Below the pieces are notes generated by a model. It was not told where the DNA came from. It did no database searches and saw only the letters and a program-made list of their open reading frames with translations. This document shows positions 33,390 through 46,105 of a stretch of DNA of 64,000 nt, one piece after another. This DNA comes from Centrapalus pauciflorus. Taxonomy: Eukaryota; Streptophyta; Magnoliopsida; Asterales; Asteraceae. The translations under genes were made by a program, and so were the position numbers. How positions within the stretch are numbered: the first letter of the stretch is position 1; every line of letters begins with the position of its first letter. The stretch covers positions 455,501-519,500 of the forward strand of contig JAANYP010000249.1 of the NCBI GenBank assembly GCA_020465985.1, given 5' to 3'.

Positions 33390-34001
33390 ATTACATAGTA
33401 ACGTGTAATTTTAAGTTAATTTATACAATACTAGTTTGTATTTACATGGGGTATATTTTATAAATGTATTTTAATACATATATAACTAATAAAATTATTA
33501 TTAAAAAAATCAAAAGCATATTAATAATGAAATAATATAATTTGATTACAATTGTTATTGAATTAATATAAAATATACAAATGAAAATGATGATATGAAA
33601 TCAAACAGAAATAGCCTTTGAAAAATTCAATGTATTTATTCACGTTCTCTTAGTCTAATATAATTGGTTAATTTTATAGAAAAAACGAACGTGAAAAAAT
33701 TATTATGTAATTTTATGACGATACGTGATGATAAAGGCTTTTTATTAATATACATAGGTATAAATATATGTTTTAATCGTAATACATTTCATCAAGAAAT
33801 TATTTTTTAATATAATTAATTTTGTTGATTAATTGAGTCTCATAAATTAGGAAACAAATCAAAAACAAATTTTATTTACTTTTTAATGAATTAAATTAAT
33901 TATAGTCATGTTTTAAATTAGCAAAAAAAGCTGGAAAACGAAAAAAAGTAATTAATATAAAAAGTGACACATGTTAAAAACTGTTTTCTTTTATTAATAT
34001 A
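33390..34001. other. AT-rich intergenic DNA
   Basis: No gene seen. ACTAGTTTGTATTTACATGG near 33429 loosely resembles an eroded Helitron 3' end but lacks a proper hairpin. Confidence 0.4.
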
Positions 34002-34497
34002 CTAGTTATTAACCCACATATTACGTGGATATTTTATAAATAAATGTTTACTAAAAGTCTACATAAAACGTCAATTACATACAAAAATGTTTATTTTTTC
34101 CTAAAAAAAATACGAAAATAATAATATCTTTTGTTATTAAGGATAATTAAAAAACTTCTATTTTTAAGTTTATTTTAAATATATATGAATTTAGATTTTT
34201 TTCCCTTAATATAATACATTTTATTTAACATCTATTCTGATAATATAATATTCATTTTACGTAAAAATAATAATTATTTTAAGTTTAGATCCTTAGTAAA
34301 TTTTTTTGTCTCTTTGTTTTGATAAAAAAAAAGTTTAAAATATATGTTAAAAATAAAGTAAATAAATATATGGATTAACTACTCATATCACAATAAATAA
34401 GGTCTTTATGATTGTTTTATTATAAATAGTTTGAGTTTTACAAATTAATAAGTAGATAAGCAGTGATTTCAAAACTCGTTCTTGAATAGTAATATAG
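34002..34497 (-). mobile_element. Helitron copy, third family member (5' end approximate)
   Basis: On the minus strand a hairpin CCACG-TAATA-TGTGG is followed by GTTAATAACTAG|T, with CTAG at 34002-34005 and A on the plus-strand side, as at a Helitron 3' terminus. The likely 5' side near 34497 reads CTATATTACTATTCAAGAAC on the minus strand, resembling the TCTATACTATTAAAAG start of 36009-36510, but the exact TC is not preserved. Confidence 0.6.
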
Positions 34498-34704
34498 TTG
34501 GATTTGCTTATCAATTTTGAAAGCCAAATAATTAGATATTCTTACTGTTCGCTATAGTTTAAGTGTGTTTTTTTAAAACAAACATGTACAGTGATGCTTT
34601 TATAAAAATTGACGTTTTCATTCTTTCCAACAACACATACATGCTTTAGTGTTTTTCATCCAAAAACCAGTTTTAAGAATCTTGGGTTTTAAAACTCAAA
34701 CACT

Positions 34705-35763
34705 CATAAATTTTTTTTTTAACAAAATGTAGAAATAACCGGGAACTTCAACAATGACATCACCCATGCCTAGAACACCAGAATGTATTAAAACTTCAAA
34801 CCATACAAACCAGCAACTAGCAAGTAACTGCAAAAAATACAAGCAGTTCAAAAAACAAAGAAGGACAAATAACTCATAACAACCATATTAAAGATTTACG
34901 ATTCGCCCTAAACTTTAATCAAGAAAATACGTTAACAAGAAACTCCTCTTTTATCTTTGAAGCCGTGACTTTTCATTTGTTGAATACCACGACAATTCTT
35001 GCTTTCCATACCGACCAAATTAAACCACCCACCATTGTTTCCAAAAATTGACGCATTCTTTTCGATTTCCCAGATGTGAGTATCAACTTAATTAATTGAT
35101 CCAAAGAATGTTGTTGCTGGCCAACAAAGACTTCACTCCAAGATAGCACCCATCTCCATAATTCCATGCTAAACGAACACTTATAGAACAAATGTTCTTC
35201 CGATTCCTCATCCATCAGACAAAGAGGGCATCTCGTAGAACGAGAAATGGTATTTCTAGCAACCAAATTCAAGCTCGTAGGAATACTTCCTAGCATAACT
35301 CTCCAAAGAAAGCAGTTTACTCTAGTTGGAAGCCATCAATTTCAAAAACATATACCGTTTATATATGGCGAAAACAAACATTCAATTATTACCCTTAAAG
35401 ATCTACCGAAAATTCACCCGATGAATCCCCATTCCATCTCCATATATCTTTTCCAGCACTCAATACAACACAACTAAGTAAATTTTCCAACTTGACAATC
35501 TTAACACTTACTTCACTAGCAGTAAAGTTATTGGATCACTCCCAATTATAACTTAGCAAACCATTGTTATAAGCAAGCCTCCTATTAACTGTGCAAGATT
35601 TCTCAGCTTCAATCTCAAACAATGAAGGAAAAACACAGTCTAGTGAGCTATTTCCAATCCAACCAGTCCAGAATTTCACTTTATTACCATTTCTGACTAC
35701 CTAGAGAATAAGTCATCAATATGGATATTAAGGGAAGAGAGAGAGACACATACATAATTAAAT
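34705..35763 (-). mobile_element. 5'-truncated LINE with 10-bp TSD
   Basis: The minus strand encodes part of the LINE zinc-binding region: WLPTRVNCFLWRVMLGSIP, CPLCLMDEESEEHLFYKC (Zn ligands C, C, H, C), LWRWVLSW and WSVWKARIVVVFNK. A stop lies just upstream of WLPT. Poly(A) on the minus strand is the T-run at 34711-34720. A perfect duplication CTCAAACACT sits at 34695-34704 and 35764-35773, closing the insertion. It is non-functional. Confidence 0.82.
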
Positions 35764-36008
35764 CTCAAACACTGATTTTTTTTTTTTTTGAAAATGAAAA
35801 AAAAAAAAAGATTTTAGTATTCTATACACACACACTTTTAGGAAAATCAATATTTATTATCATATAATAAAATAATATGGCAGAGGCAGACTGCCAGATA
35901 TTTGGGTTCATAGAGAATTCGTGTACCAACTCACAAGCGCGTTTGTGTTAATGAGGGTGACATAATTACGTGAGATCCAAAGTTACATCTTATTTCTATA
36001 TTTATAAA

Positions 36009-36510
36009 CTAGTTTATTACCTGCGTATTACGCGGATATTTTTAATATATATATAAAATATAATAAATAAAAATATAAAAATATAAATATTATTTTTTAA
36101 ACAAAAGTATATAAGATGATATTATTATTTATTATGACCTATTAATTTTGTATATATCTAAATATATATGAACAACAATTATTTACTTATATATATTTTT
36201 TTACACTTTTATTATATTATCTTATAATTAATAAGTTAGTAGATTATTAGATTTTGTTTGATTTGATTTGATTTGAATTTAAAAGTGGATTATATTAAAT
36301 TTGGATAGATTTAATTAATAAGTTAGTAGAGTATTAGATTTTGTTTGATTTGATTTGATTTGAATTTAAAAGTGGATTATATTAGATTTGGATAGATTCA
36401 ATTTAAATTTCTTTATTCTTTTTAAAATCTATAACTGCCACGTGTCGATTCATGGTGACGACACATGGCTTCACCAGAAATGAGTATAATTACTCTTTTA
36501 ATAGTATAGA
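36009..36510 (-). mobile_element. Non-autonomous Helitron, complete
   Basis: On the minus strand it begins A|TCTATACTATTAAAAGAG (TC at 36510-36509) and ends with hairpin CCGCG-TAATA-CGCAGG and GTAATAAACTAG|T (CTAG at 36009-36012). It is 502 bp. An internal tandem duplication (AATTAATAAGTTAGTAGA-TATTAGATTTTG, about 36226-36420) accounts for the extra length over the 403-bp sister at 16266-16668. No Rep or helicase. Confidence 0.83.
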
Positions 36511-36778
36511 TAGATTATAATCACACACATATAGTGCTAATAGAATATAATAAGTGCTTACACAAATTTTATATGGCTTTTCGCATTTTTAATAGTTTAT
36601 AAAGTTCTATAAATTCTTAAGATTTAAAAAATTTAGTATTAGGGAATATCTTAAAATGATTCTACTAAAGACTTGTTATTTAGATTAATTTACATGGCAT
36701 GACGTGACAACATGTAATTATAAAATTAATAGCAACTAAAATCCAAACTATTAATTCTTCCTTGTTATAAAAGATCTC

Positions 36779-37063
36779 TGGGGCGTTTGGTTCGTTTACT
36801 TTTTTTCTTTGGGAGTTGCATTATCTTACATTTGCATTTGTCAAGATTTTGTCAAAGAATTTGCATTATCTTTTAGGAAAAAATTGTTAATTTGAAAAAT
36901 GCAATGTAACTGTGATTTAAAATCCTAGGGGGAGGCTGAGTTTTAAATAACAAAAAAGTGCAGATTTAAGAAATCCTGAGATTTTAAATCCTCACTGAAA
37001 TCTGCAAACCGAACACAAGATTTTAAATACAAATTCCAGAAAATCCATGAACCAAACACCCCC
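36779..37063. mobile_element. Harbinger-like MITE (GGGCGTTTGGTTCG family), copy A
   Basis: Left GGGGCGTTTGGTTCG and right GAACCAAACACCCCC are inverted, and TTA follows the right end. The interior (CAAGATTTTGTCAAAGAAT, AATCCTAGGGGGA) is shared with the copy at 40321-40602. The left TTA is not preserved. Confidence 0.65.
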
Positions 37064-37572
37064 TTAATGATTTTAAATACGGATGAAAATAAAAACAAAA
37101 TGATGTTAGAAAAATTGATAATCAAACTTTTTAAATCAAGTTCAAAGATTTATTATTGAAAGAGAGAATGAAATGACTATTAAGGGGCGTTTGGTTCGCT
37201 GGAATCTGACGGAATGGAATGAAATCTGTTAAAGGAATGGAATTCTGGAAGGAATGGAATCTGTCTGAATCTAAATACTATAGTTTGTTTGGTTGGCAGG
37301 AAAGGAATGAAATTCAGATACAATTCCTTAATTGTTTTCCGTTTGGTTGATAAATTTGTCAAAATGAATTTTTTTTCTTGAAGTACAAGAATATTTTAAA
37401 ACTATGATTTATTTAATCAATTTCTTTATAAAATAAATTTTTTATATAGCAAAGTCACAAAACAAATACCTTAAAATGTTACAACCAAAATAATATGTGA
37501 TATAGTACAAAAGACAACAGAATACATGATTGTAATATATTTGGTCATTTATGATAGATAATTTAAGTATTG

Positions 37573-37573
<1 letters not shown>

Positions 37574-37644
<71 letters not shown>
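37574..37644. repeat. (TA)n microsatellite, about 71 bp
   Basis: Uninterrupted TA dinucleotides abutting the left end of the MITE at 37645. Confidence 0.95.
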
Positions 37645-37648
<4 letters not shown>

Positions 37649-38078
37649 TGGGTTCAAATGAGTACCACTAGTTTTGCGGAGTACCGGAGGTACCTCGCTT
37701 AAAACCATATTTTTTTAAATTTTTTTTCATAATCATGTTTAAATTAATAATATAAGACTACTTGCAAAAAATCACACCTAAACACACACTATAACTATGT
37801 GAAACGTGCAAGTTCACATGAACTGCACTGTTGTGAATGTATGTTCACAGCTAAGCATGTTCACATGAATTTTTTCACGTTCACATGACTTTTAAGAGGC
37901 TAGAAAGTGTGAATGTGTGTAATTCTTTTACGAATAGGCTTATATTATTTGTATCTAAATTAATATGAAAAAAAAATTAAAAAAAAAAACTTTTTTTCGA
38001 AGCATGTTCACATCTAAAACCCGTGTGTTCACAGGTACTCACGGTACTCTGCATTTTTTAGGTACTCACACGAACCAT

Positions 38079-38081
<3 letters not shown>
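37645..38081. mobile_element. MITE flanked on both sides by (TA)n
   Basis: Left GAATTGGGTTCAAATGAGTACC and right GGTACTCACACGAACCATATTC are inverted copies. (TA)n runs directly adjoin each end, as in MITEs known to target TA microsatellites (for example rice Micron). The interior has several GTTCACATGA words and a TTTTAAGAGGCTAGAAAGTG block related to the 45738-46105 element. Confidence 0.7.

Positions 38082-38082
<1 letters not shown>

Positions 38083-38157
<75 letters not shown>
38083..38157. repeat. (TA)n microsatellite, about 75 bp
   Basis: Uninterrupted TA dinucleotides abutting the right end of the MITE. The IYIYIY frame through it is an artefact. Confidence 0.95.
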
Positions 38158-38162
<5 letters not shown>

Positions 38163-38184
38163 TTATTAAATGATTGTCAAAAGG

Positions 38185-38720
38185 TAGGGGTGTTCAAAAC
38201 CGGATATCCAATATTTCGGATAGTGAATTTTGCTATTCGAATCCGAAATTTTGGATATCCGAAATTCCAGATTCGGATATCGGATTATCCGAATATCCGA
38301 ATATTCACATTTTTAATTTTTTTTAAAAAATTAAATCAAATTTTTGAATATCTAAAACACAAATTTTATATATCAAAATACGTATTAAAGATATATATAT
38401 CAAAAACTAAATGTATCCGGAATTATTTTACCCAAAACGACTAAAAAAATATTAGTTAATAAATCTATAATATCAAGATAAAACTCAAAAATATACATTA
38501 ATAATAATAAACACTCAAATATTATGTAAATAATCAATACCAAAGATATAAAAAAAAATTTAAAAAAATAATAATTTTTTTGGATTTTCGGATATCGGAT
38601 TATCCGAATATCCGAAATTTTGGAATTTTACTATCCGAATCAAAAATTTCGGATAATTTCGGATCGTAGTTTTGGATTTTATTTCGGATGCTCGGATTCG
38701 GATTTTTATGAACACCCCTA
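38185..38720. mobile_element. Non-autonomous hAT element with perfect 8-bp TSD
   Basis: Ends TAGGGGTGTTCAAAACC and TATGAACACCCCTA are inverted. TCAAAAGG flanks at 38177-38184 and 38721-38728. The subterminal zones are packed with GGATATCCGAA words in both orientations (candidate transposase-binding repeats), around an AT-rich core. Sister copy at 30025-30561. Confidence 0.9.
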
Positions 38721-38915
38721 TCAAAAGGAATTGAGAATGGAATTTAAATTCCTTTCATTTTGCTATGGAATGATCCTTCCGTCAAAAGGGGAGTTTTTTT
38801 TTAATGTGGAATGGTCATTCCATTCCTTCGGACTACCAAACAACCCATCAGAATGGAAAATCCATTCCTTTTCCGCCAGATTCCATCAGATTTCAGCGAA
38901 CCAAACGCCCCCTTA

Positions 38916-39839
38916 GAGATCCAATTGCTTTATTTTTCTTTTTTTGTCCAGGAAATAGACTAGGGTCTACAATCATCGTCGTGTCTCAGACCAATGTAAG
39001 TCTAAATGGTGTGATCACTAAACAAAATTACAAAAATAAAATTAAGTTTTATGTTTTTAGTTTGTTTTATTCATATATATTTCATTCTATGTCATATCTT
39101 TTCAAGCTTCAGTTATTTATCAAACGCATCTATTTATGAAGGTTTCATATACCAACTAGGATTATAAGATCCAGCTACCAGCTCCGGCTGGTTTGCTAAA
39201 CAAACACTAAATTTCAGCATAACATAAAACAAGTTTTATAAATCATGTATATGTACCTTGATTAAAATTGATTTATTTTTTCTTTGAAAATACATCATTT
39301 TCATTTTTTTTTAGTAATTAACCCAATGGAGCATCATATTCCAAAAGTATCGGGAAAGAAAAGGCAAAGGGAGACTTTGTGTGGACTTGGATTCGAAGAC
39401 AAATGGTAGATGTGCAAACCATAGGAATTATAATATAATAAATAATAAATATACAAATAAATAAATTGACATTTTTTGGCCAAAGGAAACCTTATGATAA
39501 GGCAAGGCCAAAAGAAACCTTGTGATAAGGCAACACTCATATGAGTTTTGTCAACCTTCTATTGGTGGTTTTTGATTACTATATTTAATTACATACTTTT
39601 TAATAGTCATATATCCTTTTTATCTCAAATGTTTTTTTTTTTTTTTTGTTAATAATAATAAGACACACCGGTTAAACTTAATATACATTCTCACATTAAG
39701 AGGATGTGTGTGATTAGCAAGAAGGAATACATAAATTTAGAATCCCTAATAATTTTCACCCTTTTAAAATTATATAACATAAAAAATCATATAAAAAATC
39801 AACACACTTTTAGTTTTTTTTTAATAAGTCATTGTACCA
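38916..39839. other. Intergenic DNA with small repeat fragments
   Basis: No gene. Near 39177 a short piece of the 4365-5095 fold-back family (CCAGCTCCGGCTGGTTTG) is present. GGCAAGGCCAAA-GAAACCTT and its near copy occur around 39475-39530. Confidence 0.45.
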
Positions 39840-40004
39840 GAATCGTTTTCATAAATGAGCGAACGAAGCAGACGTTCATGTCTGTTCATTTATTTAAACG
39901 AACAAAAAATTGCGTTCATATTCGTTAGATTAATAAATGAATGAACTTCTCTCCGAATGGTACACGAACGGTTCGTCGAAAGTTTGGTTCGTTTACAACC
40001 CTAG
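39840..40004. mobile_element. Eroded hAT-like terminus (TAGGGTTGTAAACGAACC)
   Basis: The right end GGTTCGTTTACAACCCTA is a typical inverted hAT-MITE end. The interior repeats GAACG and CGTTCAT words. The left end is not recognisable. Confidence 0.45.
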
Positions 40005-40320
40005 CTGCACCGCAATGAGACACGAAATGAGACGTGCCGACTAAGCAGAACGACACCTTAGAAAACGAGAATTGGCTATCCAAATGAAGCCACATGAAAA
40101 CAAAACTTGGATCCAAAGCCATTTGGCCAAAGAGACTAACTCCCTTAATCCCGAACAAAATACATATCTTATTTGAAAAGAATATGTAGACATATGCATT
40201 AAAAGCCAAGACCAAACCAACTTTTCACAATCCAAAAAGCATGAAGCTAATATATAGTATTGAATTCATATGTTGCTACACCAGATCAGACACAAATTAT
40301 TGAACTCTTTAAGACACTTA

Positions 40321-40602
40321 GGGGCGTTTGGTTCGTATCCCTTTTTCCTTAGGATTCTTCCATTCTGTCAAAAGATTTGCATTATGTAGCATTTTCATTT
40401 ATCAAGATTTTGTCAAAGAATCTGTATTATATTTAGTAAAAAATTGCTAATATGAAAATGCAAGGTAACTATGATTTAAATCCTAGGGGGAATGCTGGGA
40501 TTTAAATAATAAAGAATGAAAAGATTTTAAATCCTTATTGAAATATGCAAACCAAATATAGGATTTTAAATGTAAATCTCAGGAATCCACGAACCAAATG
40601 CC
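40321..40602. mobile_element. Harbinger-like MITE (GGGCGTTTGGTTCG family), copy B
   Basis: Begins TTA|GGGGCGTTTGGTTCGT and ends CACGAACCAAATGCC. It shares interior blocks CAAGATTTTGTCAAAGAAT and AATCCTAGGGGGAA with 36779-37063. The right terminus has decayed. Confidence 0.65.
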
Positions 40603-40711
40603 TAGAAATCAATTATATGATCATTTTCTAGTGTTCGAAGAAACCACTTTGTATCGCATGATCCATACTTTATATAATGGTCAATTACGTCAAAAGATAA
40701 TCTACTGTCAT

Positions 40712-41110
40712 AGTTTTTTTTAATTTGGGTAATATACAAAATTTTTCCAATTTAAGGTAACATACTTTCAAATCAAGTCAATCAAGGTAACATTATCAGA
40801 TCAGAATATTAAAATTACTGATATGATAGTTTCTTTATCCAGTCATTAGTTTTTTAATTTATAATATTGCTTAATTATTTTCAAATTTGCCCAAAATGGT
40901 AAACTTTTGAAAAACACAAAATAGTGCACGTCATATAATAATTAAACTGTCGTTTCTGTAAAAACAAATGTTGTCTGGACAAAGAAACTGTCACGTCAGT
41001 AACTTTTACCTTTTAATCCGATATGGTTACCTTGATTGACTTGATTTGGAAAGTATGTTACCTTAAATAGAAAAAAAATAATATGTTACCTAAATTGAAA
41101 AAAAAAACAT
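40712..41110. mobile_element. Inverted-repeat (Mutator-like) element
   Basis: About 80 bp on the left (AATTTGGGTAATATAC, AATTTAAGGTAACATACTTT, CAAATCAAGTCAATCAAGGT) are repeated in inverse at 41020-41100. There is no coding content and no clear TSD; T/A runs at both ends blur the boundaries. Confidence 0.65.

Positions 41111-42186
<1,076 letters not shown>

Positions 42187-42238
<52 letters not shown>
42187..42238. repeat. (TA)n microsatellite, about 52 bp
   Basis: TA run ending exactly where the Helitron CTAG terminus begins (42239). Confidence 0.95.
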
Positions 42239-42239
<1 letters not shown>

Positions 42240-42609
42240 TAGTAGTGTACCCGCGCAAAGCGGCGGGACGAATTTTATTTTTCATTTGACATCATGTTTC
42301 TTGAGTTGTATATTATTTTTCTATAGAAGAAAGGAAAAAGAGATTGAATTCATAGATATGTCGTCCTTATATAGATATAGAACTAATATTTTTAGATATC
42401 ATTTATCTTTGGATTTGATACATTAAAGTTTCATTTATTCTTATTTAATTGGAGTTAGTTGAGAATAAATGGTTGAGAATAATTGACAAAGATGACGAGG
42501 GTGATGATAAACGTGAGGTTGGAGAATTATTGATGAGATTGTGAGAGTTTAATCCCCCTAAAATGACGTCTAATAATTAAATATAATGGCCAACAATAGT
42601 ATCTAATAT
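42239..42609 (-). mobile_element. Helitron 3' terminus (5' limit unknown)
   Basis: On the minus strand a CCGCCGCTTTGCGCGG hairpin is followed by GTACACTACTAG|T, with CTAG at 42239-42242 and the A|T insertion site inside the TA run. The hairpin differs from the 16266/36009 family but matches the end at 46989. The element runs rightwards and is interrupted by the LINE at 42610; its 5' TC end was not found. Confidence 0.65.
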
Positions 42610-43638
42610 AAATCTTGATGACCTTTTCTCTCGTACAATTAGAGATGGAAGGAATACGAAATTCTAGAGTGATATTTGGTGGGGGTAATGCTCCACTTTG
42701 CCGTGTGTTTCCTGATTTGTATGATTTAGAAATTGATAATTTGTGCACCGTGAATATGAGGGTGGTTCAAAATCAAGCAGGTTTGTATTCATTTTCATGG
42801 GCATGGAAGGTTGATATTCTGGCAGTGGGTCTTGGAAGTAAAGTTGCTGAACTGGAAGACTTCCTAAGTGGTGTGATGTTATCAGTAGGGATGGATGGTT
42901 GGAAATGGAATGGTGACAATTTAGGGGATTTTTTTGTTAAATCTCTTAGGGAGTTAATTGACAGTTTTTCTAATGAAGGAGATATTAATAATTGCTTTTG
43001 GAATAATTGGTTGCCCCACAGAATTAATTGTTTTGTTTGGAAGCTTCTGCTTAGAAGAATTCCTACCAGAATCAATCTTTCTTCAAGAGGGATAAATGTG
43101 CCTGTGGTGAGATGTCCATTTTGTGATCTGGAGGAAGAGACGGTGGAACACTTATTCTATTTTTGCCCAATCAGTAAAGAATTATGGTGCTGGTTTCTTT
43201 CGTGGTGTGAGATCTCGATTTTCCAACACCAGTCTTTGGAAAATATGTTGGACTTGGTGCTGGATTCTAGAAAATCATTGAAGAAAAGGAAATTTCTTGA
43301 AGTAGCAATTAGGGGTCTTGTTTGGTACATTTTGAAGGCGAGAAATAACTTGGTATTCAATGGTGTGAAACCTTCTGCATCGTGGATCAAGGATGAATTT
43401 CAAGCAAATTTGTTTACTTGGCTGAAATATAGAGCAAATTGTAAGTCGTTGTTGTGGTCGTTTTGGTGTTCGAGTCCCCTTTCCTTGTTTTAAATTTCTT
43501 TGTAACTGTTCGTGTAATTTTGCTAGCTGGTGGCTAGCGTTATCCATTTATATATATTATTTTGAGATTTCTAGTTCGGGGGTGATGTTGCCGAAGCTCC
43601 CGACTAGTTTTCTTTTTGGTGTTCAAAAAAAAAAAAAA
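42610..43638 (+). mobile_element. 5'-truncated LINE with open C-terminal ORF2 and 9-bp TSD
   Basis: A 292-residue frame (42615-43493) is the C-terminal part of a plant LINE ORF2. It has linker FWNNWLPHRINCFVWKLLLR (128-147), then the zinc-binding domain with CPFC (167-170), EEETVEHLFYFC (H179, C184), and the tail LVWYILKARNNLVFNG. The reverse transcriptase catalytic core is missing, so no function is expected. The poly(A) tail is at 43625-43639. ATCTAATAT precedes (42601-42609) and follows (43639-43647) as a TSD. The intact frame makes this the youngest LINE fragment here. Confidence 0.88.
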
Positions 43639-43916
43639 ATCTAATATTGCCTTTAATCTTTGAATACATTACACCTTAAACTTCCAAATATACACATATG
43701 AAATCTTGAAATTATTAGAACTTCAGAAAATCTTTGATTTGTGCATATTGCAGAATATGCATAGAAGAAATAAATTTTCAAATTAAGCCGTTTTTTCTAT
43801 AAAATTTTCACAACACATCAAAAACCATCTAAAAATCTGAATTCTATACAAACATTACACATGTTAATTTATACACACGATAGATGTAAGCAAATAAGAG
43901 AAAAGAATCATAAGTA

Positions 43917-44126
43917 TCACTTTCTAGAGTAAACAGAAGGCTCTTTCAACTCATTCAGGTTTAAGAATTGATCCAAAAACATGCGTATAAAATTCAGAAA
44001 GCAAACCCCTATTGATTCCTTGTTAAATAACGCAACAAAAACAAGTCCTGAGAACAACATGACAGACTGAATATCTGTCACAGAAGACGTAGCCCTCATA
44101 GCGGTTTCAGATTGTCCTGAGAACAA
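43917..44126 (-). other. Exon-like frame of unknown origin
   Basis: A minus-strand frame of about 70 codons reads FSGQSETAMRATSSVTDIQS, then a hydrophobic stretch (VMLFSGLVFVALF) and ends NELKEPSVYSRK at a stop. Composition is more protein-like than its neighbours. It has the same orientation as the Helitron end at 42239 and could be a captured fragment. I do not recognise the family. Confidence 0.2.
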
Positions 44127-45737
44127 CCTGGTTTCACAATGCTTCGTATCTAGAGAAATTCATATGTCTAATTGTCGTTTAAATAATTTCTCTTATTAAC
44201 TTATGTTGAAATTACTTAGTACAAATTTCATCTTAACGTCATAATTAACGTTAAGCTTTGTTAATTGTCGTGGATTAAAGTTTAGGTCGTTACATAACCA
44301 TCCATCAAAATCAATCAATTATAGCCACGGAGTACAAATTAACACGATGAACATTTACAGAACAAGCAACAAAGCATAGAATACCAATCACGAGTCACAT
44401 ATAATAAACCACATATGCTCACAACCAAAGTACACGTGTGTGCATCATGCATTAATCGTAGAACTCACTGAACTTCCAAGAGCAACTTTGACGAAGACCC
44501 AAACTAGAATGCCAACATTCAAGCCACAATTCTTTGTCCAACCAATGCTACTATATATATATATGTGTGTGTGTGTAACCTTTCTCAAAATCATTCTTTT
44601 TCAAAAAAAATAAAAATCATTCTTTACAAATTTATCATCCTAAATGGACCCTAAAGTTTGTTTGTGTATATGAAAAGAAACGTCATGCAAATGGGATAGA
44701 GTCATAGAGAGTAGTTGGTGCAAAAATGTTGGATTTCAATAAAAAAAACTATGGCCCATTAAGCTAAAGTATATCTATAATCTATCCCTTGTCATTAGTC
44801 TGGGCCTTGTATGGGCTTTGCTTATCTAGAATTGTTAAACGATTGGTAAGTAAGGCTCAAATATGGCTGTATATTTACAACAAACACATATTTTAATTCT
44901 TATAATATAATTTTTATAGAGTGGAACTTAGATTTTTAACAACTTTTAACAACAATTTATAAAGATCATCGGACACCGCTAGGCCCAACACGCTTTGATT
45001 ATTTGATTTTTATGGTTATTTTGTATATACTTATCTATATATATCTAATTAATACAATATTTAAAAATATATTTTATAAAATTTCATTTATTATAAAATA
45101 TATATAAACATTATGTTTTACGTAAAATTAAAAATTCAAATTATATCGACTAAATAAATAAATTTAGATATAAAAAATTTAAAGAAATGTTAAAAAAAAG
45201 TAACTACTGTTAATGAATATTTATAAAGATATATAAATGACCTGTATGACAAATAACTGTACTTTTGTTTTAATTTAGTTCATAAGAATTAACATTATAT
45301 GATTTAATTTTAAGTTTACATTTTATCTAACCAATTATTTATTATAAATTATTCACGTAATAAATGGGTTCATAAACTAGTGTATTATAAAATAAATTAT
45401 ATTATTTTCTATAAGGGATAACTAACCAGTTAATACTTTATGTTAAAATAAATACTGAGTTTTATTCTTACAGACTTAAACTTTTTAAGGCTACTTGCCA
45501 TTTAAAAAGTACAACATAAAAACCAAGGGACTTATAGCCTATCGAAAGTCTTAAGTTAAGACTAAAGAGTGATCCAAATACTAGGAATTCGAGTCTCATT
45601 ATGAACAAAAATGTATATATAGGAGTAGGCTCAGAGGTTGTATATGTTTTGCTGTTAAAAATATGTATAAGATAGAAACATTAGATAGTCAATTAGTACA
45701 AGTCTAATTTTAGTGTATATAGATTTAGGTTAAGTAA
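44127..45737. other. AT-rich intergenic DNA
   Basis: No gene seen. Bases 45541-45640 carry GGAATTCGAGTCTCATT, which resembles a SINE B-box region, but no matching A box or TSD was found. Confidence 0.45.
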
Positions 45738-46105
45738 GGATTACTTATTATGCAGTACACTAAAAGTTAGTAATTTAAAAAATAATTTTCTTAAATTTTT
45801 TTTTTCTCATAAACATGTTAATTAAACATTACAAAGATGATATATAGATTTCATGCACGTTCACATATTTTAAGTGCATGAAATTATGTATCATATAAAT
45901 GTACACACTCACATACATGCAAATTTATGTAAGTGTACGCTCACATTATTTTTAAGAAGTTAGAAACTGTGGATGCATTTGAAATTTATATATATGTATA
46001 TAATATTAATTAAAACATGTATATGGAAAAATAATTTTAAAAAGTTTTTTTTCAAAGATGATACTTTTTGGTAAACTGCATAATGAGTGGTAATCTATCA
46101 CACAA
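45738..46105. mobile_element. MITE related to 17117-17482
   Basis: Left GGATTACTTATTATGCAGTAC and right CTGCATAATGAGTGGTAATC are inverted. The interior (AAACATGTTAATTAAACATTACAAAGATGATATATA, cut here by gaps) follows the same order as 17117-17482. No TSD assigned. Confidence 0.6.

Larger units (their letters stand above)
37183..38912. mobile_element. Harbinger-like element with TTA TSD, carrying nested insertions
   Basis: Left AGGGGCGTTTGGTTCGCTGG with ATCTGACGGAATGG, and right CCAGATTCCATCAGATTTCAG with CGAACCAAACGCCCCC, are long inverted repeats. TTA lies on each side (37180-37182 and 38913-38915). Inside are two (TA)n runs enclosing a MITE (37574-38157) and a hAT element (38185-38720). 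The remaining host sequence is only about 0.6 kb, rich in GGAATGGAAT words. No transposase. Confidence 0.75.

Noticed and set aside
45541..45640. Possible tRNA or SINE (GGAATTCGAGTCTC)
   Set aside because: No cloverleaf, no A box at the right distance and no flanking duplication.
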